Positions 6,954 through 13,671 of a stretch of 16,117 nucleotides of DNA are shown piece by piece. How positions within the stretch are numbered: the first letter of the stretch is position 1; the number at the start of each line of letters is the position of its first letter. Origin of the DNA: JALZDI01 sp965653225 (GTDB lineage: Bacteria; Actinomycetota; Actinomycetes; Propionibacteriales; Nocardioidaceae); NCBI GenBank assembly GCA_965653225.1, contig CBFGZI010000090.1, positions 1-16,117 of the forward strand. The letters run 5' to 3'. The notes under the pieces are model-generated. The model saw nothing but the letters and a program-made list of their open reading frames with translations. It was not told where the DNA came from and searched no databases. The position numbers and the translations under genes are program-made.

Positions 6954-9062
6954 TTGGGGTTCACACTCGGCAGGTTCGGCCTCGGCGACGTGGTGTCGCT
7001 GTGCTCCCGGCTGCCGGGCGCCGTCTCGTCCCCGACGTCGATGGAGGAGGCCGCCACCGCCCTGGTCCGGTTCCTGCGGGGCGCCTTCCTCGACCCGGCC
7101 AGCGGCCGGCCGGAGCTGGTGCTGGCGCGGTGCTTCCTGACGGTGCCGACGGAGGCCTTGCCGGGCGACCTCCGTGAGCTCGCCCGCGCGGCGCTGACGG
7201 AACCGCCGCCTCCGGACATGCGCTGCCTGACCCTGCTCGGCACCGACGGCGACCTCGCGCAGTGGCGTGACCACCGGCAGTCGGTCAGCCACCGGGTGCT
7301 TCCGCTGGCCAGCAAGGACGCGGTGGCGGCCGCCCCGATGGTGGCGGGGCTGGTCGAGCAGGTCGGGCTCGGCGTGCAGCGGCTGCTCGACGTGGCCGAG
7401 CTCGAGGCCGTGGAGCGGCACGAGGAGAGCCTCGACGTCTTCTACGTCCCCGAGGCGAGCGGAAGCCCCAAGGTGCCGGACCAGCAGTTCGTACGTTCCC
7501 ACGGTGTCCGGTCGGTGCTCGGGTTCGGGTCGGTGCTGCCGGGTGGTGACCTGTTCGTCGTGGTGCTGTTCAGCCGGACGCCGGTCGAGGCCGAGGTGGC
7601 GGCGATGTTCGGCACGGTCGCGATGGCGGCGAAGCTGGCGCTGCTGCCGGCCGTGTGCGCACCGCTGTTCCGGGGCGGTCCCGAGCGCGGCGTCCCCGCG
7701 GAGCGGGTGAGCGCGGCGCGCGTCCGCGCGCTCGAGCAGATGCTGGCCGTGCAGCAGCAGACCGTCGCCGCCCAGGCGGCACGACTCGAGGACGCCGTGC
7801 AGCGGGCACGGCTGGAGGCCAGCACGACCGACACCCTGCGCGAGGTGGGCACCAGCCTGGTCGCCGACCTCACGCTCGAGCGCGTCGTGCAGTCGGCGAC
7901 CGACGCCGCGACCCGCCTGACCGGCGCGGACTTCGGGGCGTTCTTCTACAACGTCGTCGGGGCCTCCGGCGAGTCGTACATGCTGTACACGCTCGCGGGT
8001 GCTCCCCGGGAGGCGTTCTCCCAGTACCCGATGCCGCGCCCTACCGAGGTGTTCGCCCCCACCTTCGCCGGCGAGGGCCCGATACGCAGCGCCGACATCA
8101 CCCGCGACCCGCGGTACGGCCACAACGACCCGTACGACGGCACGCCGCCGGGCCACCTCCCGGTGCGCAGCTACCTCGCGGTGCCGGTGGTCTCGCGCAC
8201 CGGGACCGTGCACGGCGGCCTCTTCTTCGGCCACCCCGACACCGACGTGTTCGACGAGCGGGCCGAGCGTCTGGCCGTCGGCATCGCCGCGCAGACCGCC
8301 GTGGCGCTCGACAACGCGCGCCTGTACGAGCAGCAGCGCACCGTGGCGCTGGAGCTGCAGCGCAGCCTGCTGCAGCCGGAGCGCGTGCCGGTGCCGACCG
8401 GGCTCGAGCTGGCCTACAAGTACCTCCCGGGCGGCGGGGGAGCCGACGTCGGCGGGGACTGGTTCGACGTGATCCCGCTGCCGGGTGGGCGGGTGGCGTT
8501 CGTGATCGGCGACGTGATGGGACGCGGAGTGCACGCGGCGGCGATCATGGGGCAGCTGCGGACGGCGGTGCGCGCGTTCGCCGTGCTCGACCTGCCGCCC
8601 GCAGAGCTGCTGAGCCGCTTCAACCAGCTGGTCTGCGAGATGTCGCAGGACCTCATCGCCACCTGCATCTATGCCGTGGTCGACCGCTCCGCGCAGTCGA
8701 TCACCCTGGCCAACGCGGGGCACCCGCCGCCGGCCATGCGGCTCCCCGACGGCGAGGTGCGGCTGCTGCAGGAGCCGCTCGGGCCCCCGCTCGGTGTCCC
8801 GGGCGGTGTCTACCGCGAGCAGGACGTGGCCTTCCCCGCCGGCGTGCGGGTGCTGCTGTTCACCGACGGTCTGGTCGAGCACCGGTCCCGCGCGATCGCG
8901 GAGGGCCTCGAGCAGCTGCGCGCGTGGCTCTCCTCGGCGCACGGGTCGCTGCACCAGCTGTGCGACGACGTGCTCACGGCGCTGCTCAGCCCCGCCAGCC
9001 AGGACGACGACGTCACCCTGCTGGCGCTCGGCAACATCGGCGGGGAGACCCCCGTCGACTAG
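6954..9062 (+). CDS. PP2C-type (SpoIIE/RsbU-like) serine phosphatase with N-terminal sensor domain and GAF domain
   Basis: This is a cytosolic phosphatase of about 702 residues. Residues about 10-232 form a sensor-like domain I recall from actinobacterial signalling proteins but cannot name. About 250-290 is a coiled coil rich in Ala, Gln and Arg. About 292-460 is a GAF domain, and about 482-692 is the SpoIIE/PP2C catalytic domain. The metal-binding aspartates are visible: Asp502 in GGDWFDV, Asp520 in GDVMGRG, Asp638 in FTDGL, and the DDD of QDDDVTLL (684-686). Proteins of this kind usually dephosphorylate anti-anti-sigma (STAS) proteins and so switch alternative sigma factors; no STAS or anti-sigma gene is in the window. 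The start is uncertain. I chose TTG 6954 because GAGGG lies 7 nt upstream; GTG 6900, 6990 or 6993 are alternatives. The frame is open back to 6714, but that part is Arg/Pro-rich and overlaps a strong hairpin. Confidence 0.9.
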   Translation: MGFTLGRFGLGDVVSLCSRLPGAVSSPTSMEEAATALVRFLRGAFLDPASGRPELVLARCFLTVPTEALPGDLRELARAALTEPPPPDMRCLTLLGTDGDLAQWRDHRQSVSHRVLPLASKDAVAAAPMVAGLVEQVGLGVQRLLDVAELEAVERHEESLDVFYVPEASGSPKVPDQQFVRSHGVRSVLGFGSVLPGGDLFVVVLFSRTPVEAEVAAMFGTVAMAAKLALLPAVCAPLFRGGPERGVPAERVSAARVRALEQMLAVQQQTVAAQAARLEDAVQRARLEASTTDTLREVGTSLVADLTLERVVQSATDAATRLTGADFGAFFYNVVGASGESYMLYTLAGAPREAFSQYPMPRPTEVFAPTFAGEGPIRSADITRDPRYGHNDPYDGTPPGHLPVRSYLAVPVVSRTGTVHGGLFFGHPDTDVFDERAERLAVGIAAQTAVALDNARLYEQQRTVALELQRSLLQPERVPVPTGLELAYKYLPGGGGADVGGDWFDVIPLPGGRVAFVIGDVMGRGVHAAAIMGQLRTAVRAFAVLDLPPAELLSRFNQLVCEMSQDLIATCIYAVVDRSAQSITLANAGHPPPAMRLPDGEVRLLQEPLGPPLGVPGGVYREQDVAFPAGVRVLLFTDGLVEHRSRAIAEGLEQLRAWLSSAHGSLHQLCDDVLTALLSPASQDDDVTLLALGNIGGETPVD

Positions 9063-9114
9063 CGTCCTCGACCTGCCGACCCGCTCGGATGGTGCCTACC
9101 ACATGTCTGACCCC

Positions 9115-9143
9115 TTGGCAGGGAGGCGGAGCCGTGTTAATGT
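9115..9143 (+). promoter_or_regulatory. Primary-sigma-like promoter for the small membrane protein gene
   Basis: TTGGCA (9115-9120) matches TTGACA in 5 of 6 positions. TAATGT (9138-9143) begins exactly 17 bp later and has the actinobacterial TAnnnT form. It lies in an AT-rich island (about 9136-9174) that stands out in GC-rich DNA. Transcription would start near 9150, giving a leader of about 20-40 nt. An alternative -10, TATAAA (9145-9150), has a poorer spacing. Confidence 0.6.
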
Positions 9144-9187
9144 CTATAAAACCACTAGAGTAAATAAACCAAATGGGGGCGGTCGGC

Positions 9188-9457
9188 ATGGTCGACGAGG
9201 AGTTCGAGCGGTTCGTGACCCGCTACGTACTGCCGTTGCTCTTCCTGGTGGTAGCCGGAGTCTGTGTGGTGATGCTGGCCGCGGCCATTCTCGAGGGCTC
9301 GTGGCTGGCGGCGCCGGTACACGCGCTGGCGACGCTGTTCCTGGTCCTGCTCGCCGCGGTGTGCCGCCGCAGGGCGGCCCCGCTCGAGCCCGCGGTGCAG
9401 CGCGCGCTGTGGGTGCGCTCGATCAACCAGGTGCGGCACCTGGACCGGGCCGCCTGA
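9188..9457 (+). CDS. Small two-helix membrane protein, hypothetical
   Basis: This 89-residue protein has an acidic N-terminus (MVDEEFERF), a first membrane helix at about residues 12-34 and a second at about 42-60, then CRRR and a basic cytosolic tail. The charge pattern (RRR after helix 2) puts both ends in the cytosol by the positive-inside rule. I do not recognise a family. ATG 9188 is chosen because GGCGGT lies 4 nt upstream; ATG 9173, five codons earlier in the same frame, has no ribosome binding site. The gene follows the phosphatase by 125 bp but has its own promoter, so it is probably transcribed separately. It converges with the SDR gene. Confidence 0.65.
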   Translation: MVDEEFERFVTRYVLPLLFLVVAGVCVVMLAAAILEGSWLAAPVHALATLFLVLLAAVCRRRAAPLEPAVQRALWVRSINQVRHLDRAA

Positions 9458-9458
9458 G

Positions 9459-9475
9459 CGCCCGTCGCGCGGGCG
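9459..9475. terminator. Short hairpin between convergent membrane-protein and SDR genes
   Basis: CGCCCG (9459-9464) pairs with CGGGCG (9470-9475) around a 5-nt loop. It begins 2 nt after the plus-strand stop (9455-9457) and 17 nt beyond the minus-strand stop (9492-9494). The stem is short and has no T-run, so it is a weak candidate terminator for both genes. Confidence 0.4.
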
Positions 9476-9491
9476 GCGAGCCCGGCACTGC

Positions 9492-10340
9492 TCAGCTGTC
9501 GACCCCCTGCCGCGGAGCGGGCATCACGCGGCCGCTGATCCGTGCGACCGCGCTCTGGTAGCGCGCTCCGAAGATCCTGACCACGCCGTCGAGCAGCTTG
9601 GCGTCGGTGCCCACCACGACCCGCGGACGGTTGGCCAGAACGCCCGCGAGGATCACCTCGGCCGCCTTCTCCGCCGGCATCCGGGCCAGCTTGCGGTCGA
9701 AGAAGTCGGCGAACGTCTGCTTGTCCTCGCCGGCCGTGGCGCGGGCGTTGCGGGCGATGGCGGTCTTGATGCCGCCGGGATGCACGCAGGTGACCTCGAC
9801 GGGGTGCCCGGCGATGAGCATCTCCTGCCGGAGCGCCTCGGTCAGCCCGCGGACGGCGAACTTCGCCGAGTTGTAGGCCGTCTGCCCGGGCATGCCGAGC
9901 AGCCCGAACAGGCTCGAGATGTTCACCAGGTGGCCGTCGCCACTGTCGATCAGGTACGGGAGGAACTCCTTGGAGCCGTGCACGACGCCCCAGAAGTCGA
10001 CGTCCATGACCCACTCGAAGTCCTCGTACTCGACCTCCTCGAAGCGGCCGTGCAGGGCGACGCCGGCGTTGTTGACGACGACGTTGACGCGTCCGAAGTG
10101 CTCGTGGGTGGCCTCGGCGTAGGCGCGTACCGCGGACCGGTCCCGCACGTCGAGCAGCGCGGTGTGCACCTCGCGGGTGGTCTGTCGCCGTACCAGGTTC
10201 GCGGTCTCGTCGAGCCCTGCCGCGTCCACGTCGGACAGCGCCAGCACCGCGCCGCGCGCGGCCGCACCGAGGGCGAGCGCGCGTCCGATGCCGGACCCGG
10301 CCCCGGTGATCACCACAACCTTGTCGGTCAGCGTCCTCAT
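9492..10340 (-). CDS. Classical short-chain dehydrogenase/reductase (SDR)
   Basis: This 282-residue cytosolic NAD(P)-dependent oxidoreductase has the classical SDR layout: cofactor motif TGAGSGIG (12-19), Asp37 after the second beta strand (favouring NAD(H) by the usual rule), NNAG (90-93), catalytic Ser142/143, Tyr156 and Lys160 (YNSAK). The later PGGIKTAI corresponds to the family's PGxxxT loop. The long C-terminal tail (about 215-282) resembles SDRs often seen near lipid or xenobiotic catabolic genes; the substrate is unknown. The frame is open to 10415, but I start at 10340 because GAGG and GGTGGG lie 3 and 9 nt upstream and MRTLTDKVVVITG is the usual SDR start. It is divergent from kup, with a promoter/operator at 10412-10441. 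Confidence 0.92.
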   Translation of the reverse strand: MRTLTDKVVVITGAGSGIGRALALGAAARGAVLALSDVDAAGLDETANLVRRQTTREVHTALLDVRDRSAVRAYAEATHEHFGRVNVVVNNAGVALHGRFEEVEYEDFEWVMDVDFWGVVHGSKEFLPYLIDSGDGHLVNISSLFGLLGMPGQTAYNSAKFAVRGLTEALRQEMLIAGHPVEVTCVHPGGIKTAIARNARATAGEDKQTFADFFDRKLARMPAEKAAEVILAGVLANRPRVVVGTDAKLLDGVVRIFGARYQSAVARISGRVMPAPRQGVDS

Positions 10341-10411
10341 CGTCCTCGTCCCACCTCGTCGGATTCTGGCGCGGTCGCCCGCGTGGCGGCCGGTTCCATC
10401 ATCGGACCTGC

Positions 10412-10441
10412 ACACTACCTATGTGACATCGCCTGTGTCAC
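10412..10441 (-). promoter_or_regulatory. Promoter of the SDR gene, overlapping an operator
   Basis: Read on the minus strand, GTGACA (10441-10436, 5 of 6 to TTGACA) and TAGTGT (10417-10412, TAnnnT form) are 18 bp apart. Transcription would start near 10405, leaving a leader of about 65 nt before the ATG at 10340. The -35 box is one arm of the palindrome at 10423-10441. Confidence 0.45.
10423..10441. promoter_or_regulatory. Palindromic operator candidate (TetR-like form) in the SDR/kup divergent region
   Basis: GTGACA and TGTCAC form perfect 6-bp arms separated by 7 nt, a 19-bp site. It covers the -35 box and most of the spacer of the inferred SDR promoter, so a bound dimer would repress. 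Size and shape fit TetR-family operators, which often control SDR genes, but no regulator gene is in the window. Confidence 0.45.
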
Positions 10442-10551
10442 GCTCCGGGCGTGGGCTCGGTCACGCTCGCCGGAGTCGGTGGTCCTATCGTGAGCCGGGT
10501 GGCTGAGCAGGCGGGTGCCGAGGTGAGGGTCGTGGCGGGCGGTCCGCAGCG

Positions 10552-12501
10552 GTGAGCGAGGGCGCCCCGGAGATCGCGACCAGCCCGCTGCCCTCGGCGG
10601 AGGAGGAGCTGGGGGAGTCGCGCCCCGGACGCCAGGCCGGTATCGCCGTGATGGCGCTCGGCGCACTCGGGGTGGTCTTCGGTGACATCGGCACCAGTCC
10701 GCTGTACGCCATGCAGACGGTGTTCGCCGTCGAGGGGATGCGGCCCGACCAGGCCACGGTGTACGGCGTCGTCTCCCTGATGTTCTGGACCATCACGCTG
10801 GTGGTGTCGGTCAAGTACGTCACGCTGGTGATGCGGGCCGACAACCATGGCGAGGGCGGCATCATGGCCCTGGTCGCGCTGGTCCGCAGCACCGGCGCAC
10901 GCCGTCGCGGTGCGCAGTTCGCGCTGGTGGTGCTGGGCATCTTCGGTGCGTCGCTGTTCTACGGCGACTCGATGATCACGCCGGCCATCTCGGTGCTGTC
11001 CGCGGTCGAGGGCCTGGAGGTCGCGACACCGGGGCTCGAGCAGTTCGTGGTCCCCATCGCGCTCGTGATCCTGGTGGTGCTGCTGTTCGTGCAGCGGTTC
11101 GGCACCGCGACGGTCGCGAAGGCGTTCGGGCCGGTGATGGCGGTGTGGTTCGGCATCCTCGGTGTGACCGGGCTGCTGCACGTCGTCGGCAGCCCCGGCG
11201 TCCTGCAGAGCCTCTCACCGACCTTCGCGGCGCAGTTCCTGGTCGACCACGTGGGTATCGCGGTGCCCGAGCTCGGTGCGGTGGTCCTCACCGTCACCGG
11301 CGTGGAGGCGCTCTACGCCGACATGGGCCACTTCGGCGCCGGACCCATCCGCCGTGCGTGGTTCGTGGTGGTCTTCCCGGCGCTGATCCTCAACTACATG
11401 GGCCAGGGTGCCCTCATCCTGGGGAACCCCAAGGCGGTGCAGAACCCCTTCTTCCTGCTGTTCCCGGGTTGGGCGCTGGTGCCGATGGTCGTCATCGCGA
11501 CCATCGCGGCCGTGATCGCGTCGCAGGCGGTCATCTCCGGCACCTTCTCCATCACCCGCCAGGCGGTCCAGCTCGGCTTCCTGCCCCGGCTCACGGTGCG
11601 ACACACCGGCGACGAGGTCGGCCAGGTGTACGTGCCGGCGGTCAACTGGTTGCTGCTGGTCGCGGTGTCTGCCCTCGTGGTGGGCTTCGGCTCGTCGCAG
11701 GCGCTCGCCGGCGCGTACGGCATCGCGGTCACCGGGACGCTGGCGATCGACACCGTGCTGTTCTTCTTCGTGGTCCGGGCGCTGCGGCACCGACCGTTGT
11801 GGCTGGCCGTCGCCGGCGCGGCGTTCTTCCTGACCATCGACCTGTCGTTCTTCGGCGCGAACCTCCCGAAGGTGCTGCAGGGCGGCTGGTTCCCGCTCCT
11901 GGTGGCACTGGTGATGTTCGTGCTGCTGTCCACCTGGCAGCGTGGGAGGGAGATCGTCAAGCACAACCGCGAAGAGGTGGAGGGCCCGCTGCGGAGCTTC
12001 GTCGAGGAGGTACGCGAGCAGGAGTCGGTGGTCCGGGTGCCGCGGACCGCGGTGTACCTCAGCGCGAACACCGACACCACGCCGTTGGCGTTGCGGGTGA
12101 ACCTGAGGCACAACGACGTCGTGCACGAGAGCGTGCTGATCGTATCGGTCCAGACCATCAACGTGCCGCACGTGCAGGAGTCGAAGCGGCTCGTCGTCGA
12201 CGAGCTGTGGTTCGAGGACGACGGCATCTCGCGCGTCAACATGCGCTACGGCTTCCAGGACGACATCGACGTGCCGCATGCGCTCGCGCAGTCGGTCGAG
12301 CAGATGGAGGGCGACGTCGACGTGGACGAGGCGTCGTACTTCATCTCCGACACCACCGTGGTCCCGTCAGGCTCGGGCGGCATGCGGCGATGGCGCAAGC
12401 GCCTTTTCGTCACGATGGCGAGGAACGCGGCGAACCCGGTGCCGTACTTCAAGCTTCCCGACGACCGCACCGTGGTGGTCGGCGCGCACATCGAGCTCTG
12501 A
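10552..12501 (+). CDS. kup: Kup-family low-affinity potassium uptake protein
   Basis: This is a 649-residue integral membrane K+ transporter (KUP/HAK/KT family, proton-coupled uptake). Family motifs are intact: FGDIGTSPLYA (43-53), RADNHGEGGIMAL (95-107), FYGDSMITPAISVLSAVEGL (136-155), VEALYADMGHFG (251-262) and SQAVISGTFSITRQAVQLGF (324-343). About 12 membrane helices occupy residues about 33-462, followed by a cytosolic tail of about 185 residues, normal for the family. The start is GTG 10552, chosen because it gives a typical short acidic N-terminus; no strong ribosome binding site precedes it, and ATG 10651 (residue 34) would cut into the first helix. It is divergent from the SDR and 67 bp upstream of the antiporter gene, so it is possibly co-transcribed with it. 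Confidence 0.95.
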   Translation: MSEGAPEIATSPLPSAEEELGESRPGRQAGIAVMALGALGVVFGDIGTSPLYAMQTVFAVEGMRPDQATVYGVVSLMFWTITLVVSVKYVTLVMRADNHGEGGIMALVALVRSTGARRRGAQFALVVLGIFGASLFYGDSMITPAISVLSAVEGLEVATPGLEQFVVPIALVILVVLLFVQRFGTATVAKAFGPVMAVWFGILGVTGLLHVVGSPGVLQSLSPTFAAQFLVDHVGIAVPELGAVVLTVTGVEALYADMGHFGAGPIRRAWFVVVFPALILNYMGQGALILGNPKAVQNPFFLLFPGWALVPMVVIATIAAVIASQAVISGTFSITRQAVQLGFLPRLTVRHTGDEVGQVYVPAVNWLLLVAVSALVVGFGSSQALAGAYGIAVTGTLAIDTVLFFFVVRALRHRPLWLAVAGAAFFLTIDLSFFGANLPKVLQGGWFPLLVALVMFVLLSTWQRGREIVKHNREEVEGPLRSFVEEVREQESVVRVPRTAVYLSANTDTTPLALRVNLRHNDVVHESVLIVSVQTINVPHVQESKRLVVDELWFEDDGISRVNMRYGFQDDIDVPHALAQSVEQMEGDVDVDEASYFISDTTVVPSGSGGMRRWRKRLFVTMARNAANPVPYFKLPDDRTVVVGAHIEL

Positions 12502-12509
12502 CCTCGCCT

Positions 12510-12534
12510 CGTTCGCCACTTGCATACGCGAACG
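12510..12534 (+). terminator. Hairpin between kup and the antiporter gene
   Basis: CGTTCGC (12510-12516) and GCGAACG (12528-12534) form a perfect 7-bp stem with an 11-nt loop, 8 nt after the kup stop. There is no T-run. It could be a partial terminator, an RNA-stability element or an operator; its position in a 67-bp gap suggests it sets the ratio of the two genes. Confidence 0.35.
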
Positions 12535-12568
12535 GTTGCCTGGGCGTCACGGTGGGTACCCGCCGCAG

Positions 12569-13555
12569 ATGTCGTACGTGCTGCTCGCGCTCGCGTTCGC
12601 GCTGCTGCTTGCCGGCGCGGTGGTCTTCACCAACGCGGTGGAGTGGGCCGGGATCCGGCTCGGTCTGGGCACCGGTGCGGTCGGCAGCATCCTGGCCGCG
12701 ATCGCGACCGCGCTGCCGGAGTCGGTGGTGCCCATCGTGGCGATCATCTCCGGTGAGGAGACCGGGCAGATTGCGATCGGCTCGATCCTGGGTGCGCCGC
12801 TGCTGCTGGGCACACTGGCGATGCTGCTGGTCGGGATCTCGACCCACGCGTTCGCCGGGCGGCGCGAGCAGTCGGCCGACCTCGACGTCCATGCGCCCAC
12901 CACGGCACGTGACCTGGTGGTGTTCATGGCCTTCCTGCTGGTCGCGCTGGTCCTCGGTCTCGTCGGGAGCGAGCCGGTGCGCATCGGTGCCGCGGTCGTG
13001 TTCGTTCTCTCGTACGGAATCTACGTGTGGCGGACCGTCGCACACGGCGGCGAGAGCGGCGAGGAGCCGGGAAGCCTCTACTTCGACCCGTCCAAGGGCG
13101 ACCCGCCCGCCAACGTCGCGATCGTCGGCCAGGTGCTCACCGGAGTCGCGGCGATCGTGGGTGGCGCCGAGCTTTTCGTCACCGAGATCGAGGAGATCTC
13201 GGCCGCGGCCGGTGTCTCCGCGCTGGTGCTGGCGCTGGTGCTCGCGCCGCTGGCCACCGAGCTGCCGGAGAAGGCCAACAGCATCCTGTGGTCCCGTAAG
13301 GGCAAGGACGCCCTGGCACTGGGCAACATCACCGGCGCGCTGGTGTTCCAGTCGATGATCCCGGTCGCCGTCGGCCTGGCGTTCACGCCGTGGGCGCTCA
13401 CCACGCCGAGCCTGCTGGCCATCGTGTGCGCGGTGCTGGGTGGCGGCGGCGCGCTCGTCGCGGTGCTGCGCAGGCGGCACTTCACGCTGCCGTGGATGGT
13501 CTACTGGGGCGTGCTCTACGCCGGGTTCGTCTCATACGTCGTGCTGTTCGGCTAG
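12569..13555 (+). CDS. Sodium/calcium exchanger-family (CaCA) membrane antiporter
   Basis: This is a 328-residue integral membrane protein with the inverted-repeat layout of Ca2+/cation antiporters (PF01699 type): about five helices, a hydrophilic loop (about 95-115 and 158-182), then about five more. The alpha-1 repeat (about 36-80) contains TALPE (47-51) and the alpha-2 repeat (about 215-260) contains TELPE (230-234). Glu51 and Glu234 correspond to the paired Ca2+-binding glutamates of NCX-type exchangers (Glu54 and Glu213 in NCX_Mj, from memory). The Ser normally following Thr is Ala48 in repeat 1 and Glu231 in repeat 2, so ion choice and stoichiometry may differ from Na+/Ca2+ exchange. 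The start is ATG 12569; the frame is open further upstream but overlaps kup. A weak GGTGGG lies 13 nt upstream. Confidence 0.88.
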   Translation: MSYVLLALAFALLLAGAVVFTNAVEWAGIRLGLGTGAVGSILAAIATALPESVVPIVAIISGEETGQIAIGSILGAPLLLGTLAMLLVGISTHAFAGRREQSADLDVHAPTTARDLVVFMAFLLVALVLGLVGSEPVRIGAAVVFVLSYGIYVWRTVAHGGESGEEPGSLYFDPSKGDPPANVAIVGQVLTGVAAIVGGAELFVTEIEEISAAAGVSALVLALVLAPLATELPEKANSILWSRKGKDALALGNITGALVFQSMIPVAVGLAFTPWALTTPSLLAIVCAVLGGGGALVAVLRRRHFTLPWMVYWGVLYAGFVSYVVLFG

Positions 13556-13627
13556 GACTGTCTCGCCACTTCGCGCAGGCATTCCACCGGTGTGACCGTT
13601 CCTGCCCCGCGCTTGATGGGTACGGCG

Positions 13628-13658
13628 TGGTTGGCACGCACCACAGTGCGAGCAACCA
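13628..13658 (+). promoter_or_regulatory. Leader hairpin directly before the TPP-enzyme ribosome binding site
   Basis: TGGTTG (13628-13633) plus GCAC (13634-13637) pair with GTGC (13646-13649) and CAACCA (13653-13658), with a 3-nt bulge (GAG) on the right arm and an 8-nt loop. The stem ends 3 nt before the strong AGGAGGG (13661-13667) of the next gene. It could be a terminator of the antiporter transcript or a structure controlling ribosome access. Confidence 0.35.
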
Positions 13659-13671
13659 CGAGGAGGGCCCG

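Noticed and set aside
6924..8954. A 676-codon minus-strand frame opposite the phosphatase
   Set aside because: It is an antisense shadow with His/Arg/Gly-rich product; the plus strand has GAF and PP2C motifs.
10341..10415. Longer SDR start at 10415
   Set aside because: The extra 25 residues are Arg-rich and absent from usual SDRs. The ATG at 10340 has a ribosome binding site, and the inferred start of transcription (about 10405) lies downstream of 10415.
10442..10551. A c-di-AMP (ydaO) riboswitch before kup
   Set aside because: The leader is short and I could not find the conserved riboswitch core. A covariance-model search with the Rfam ydaO model would settle it.
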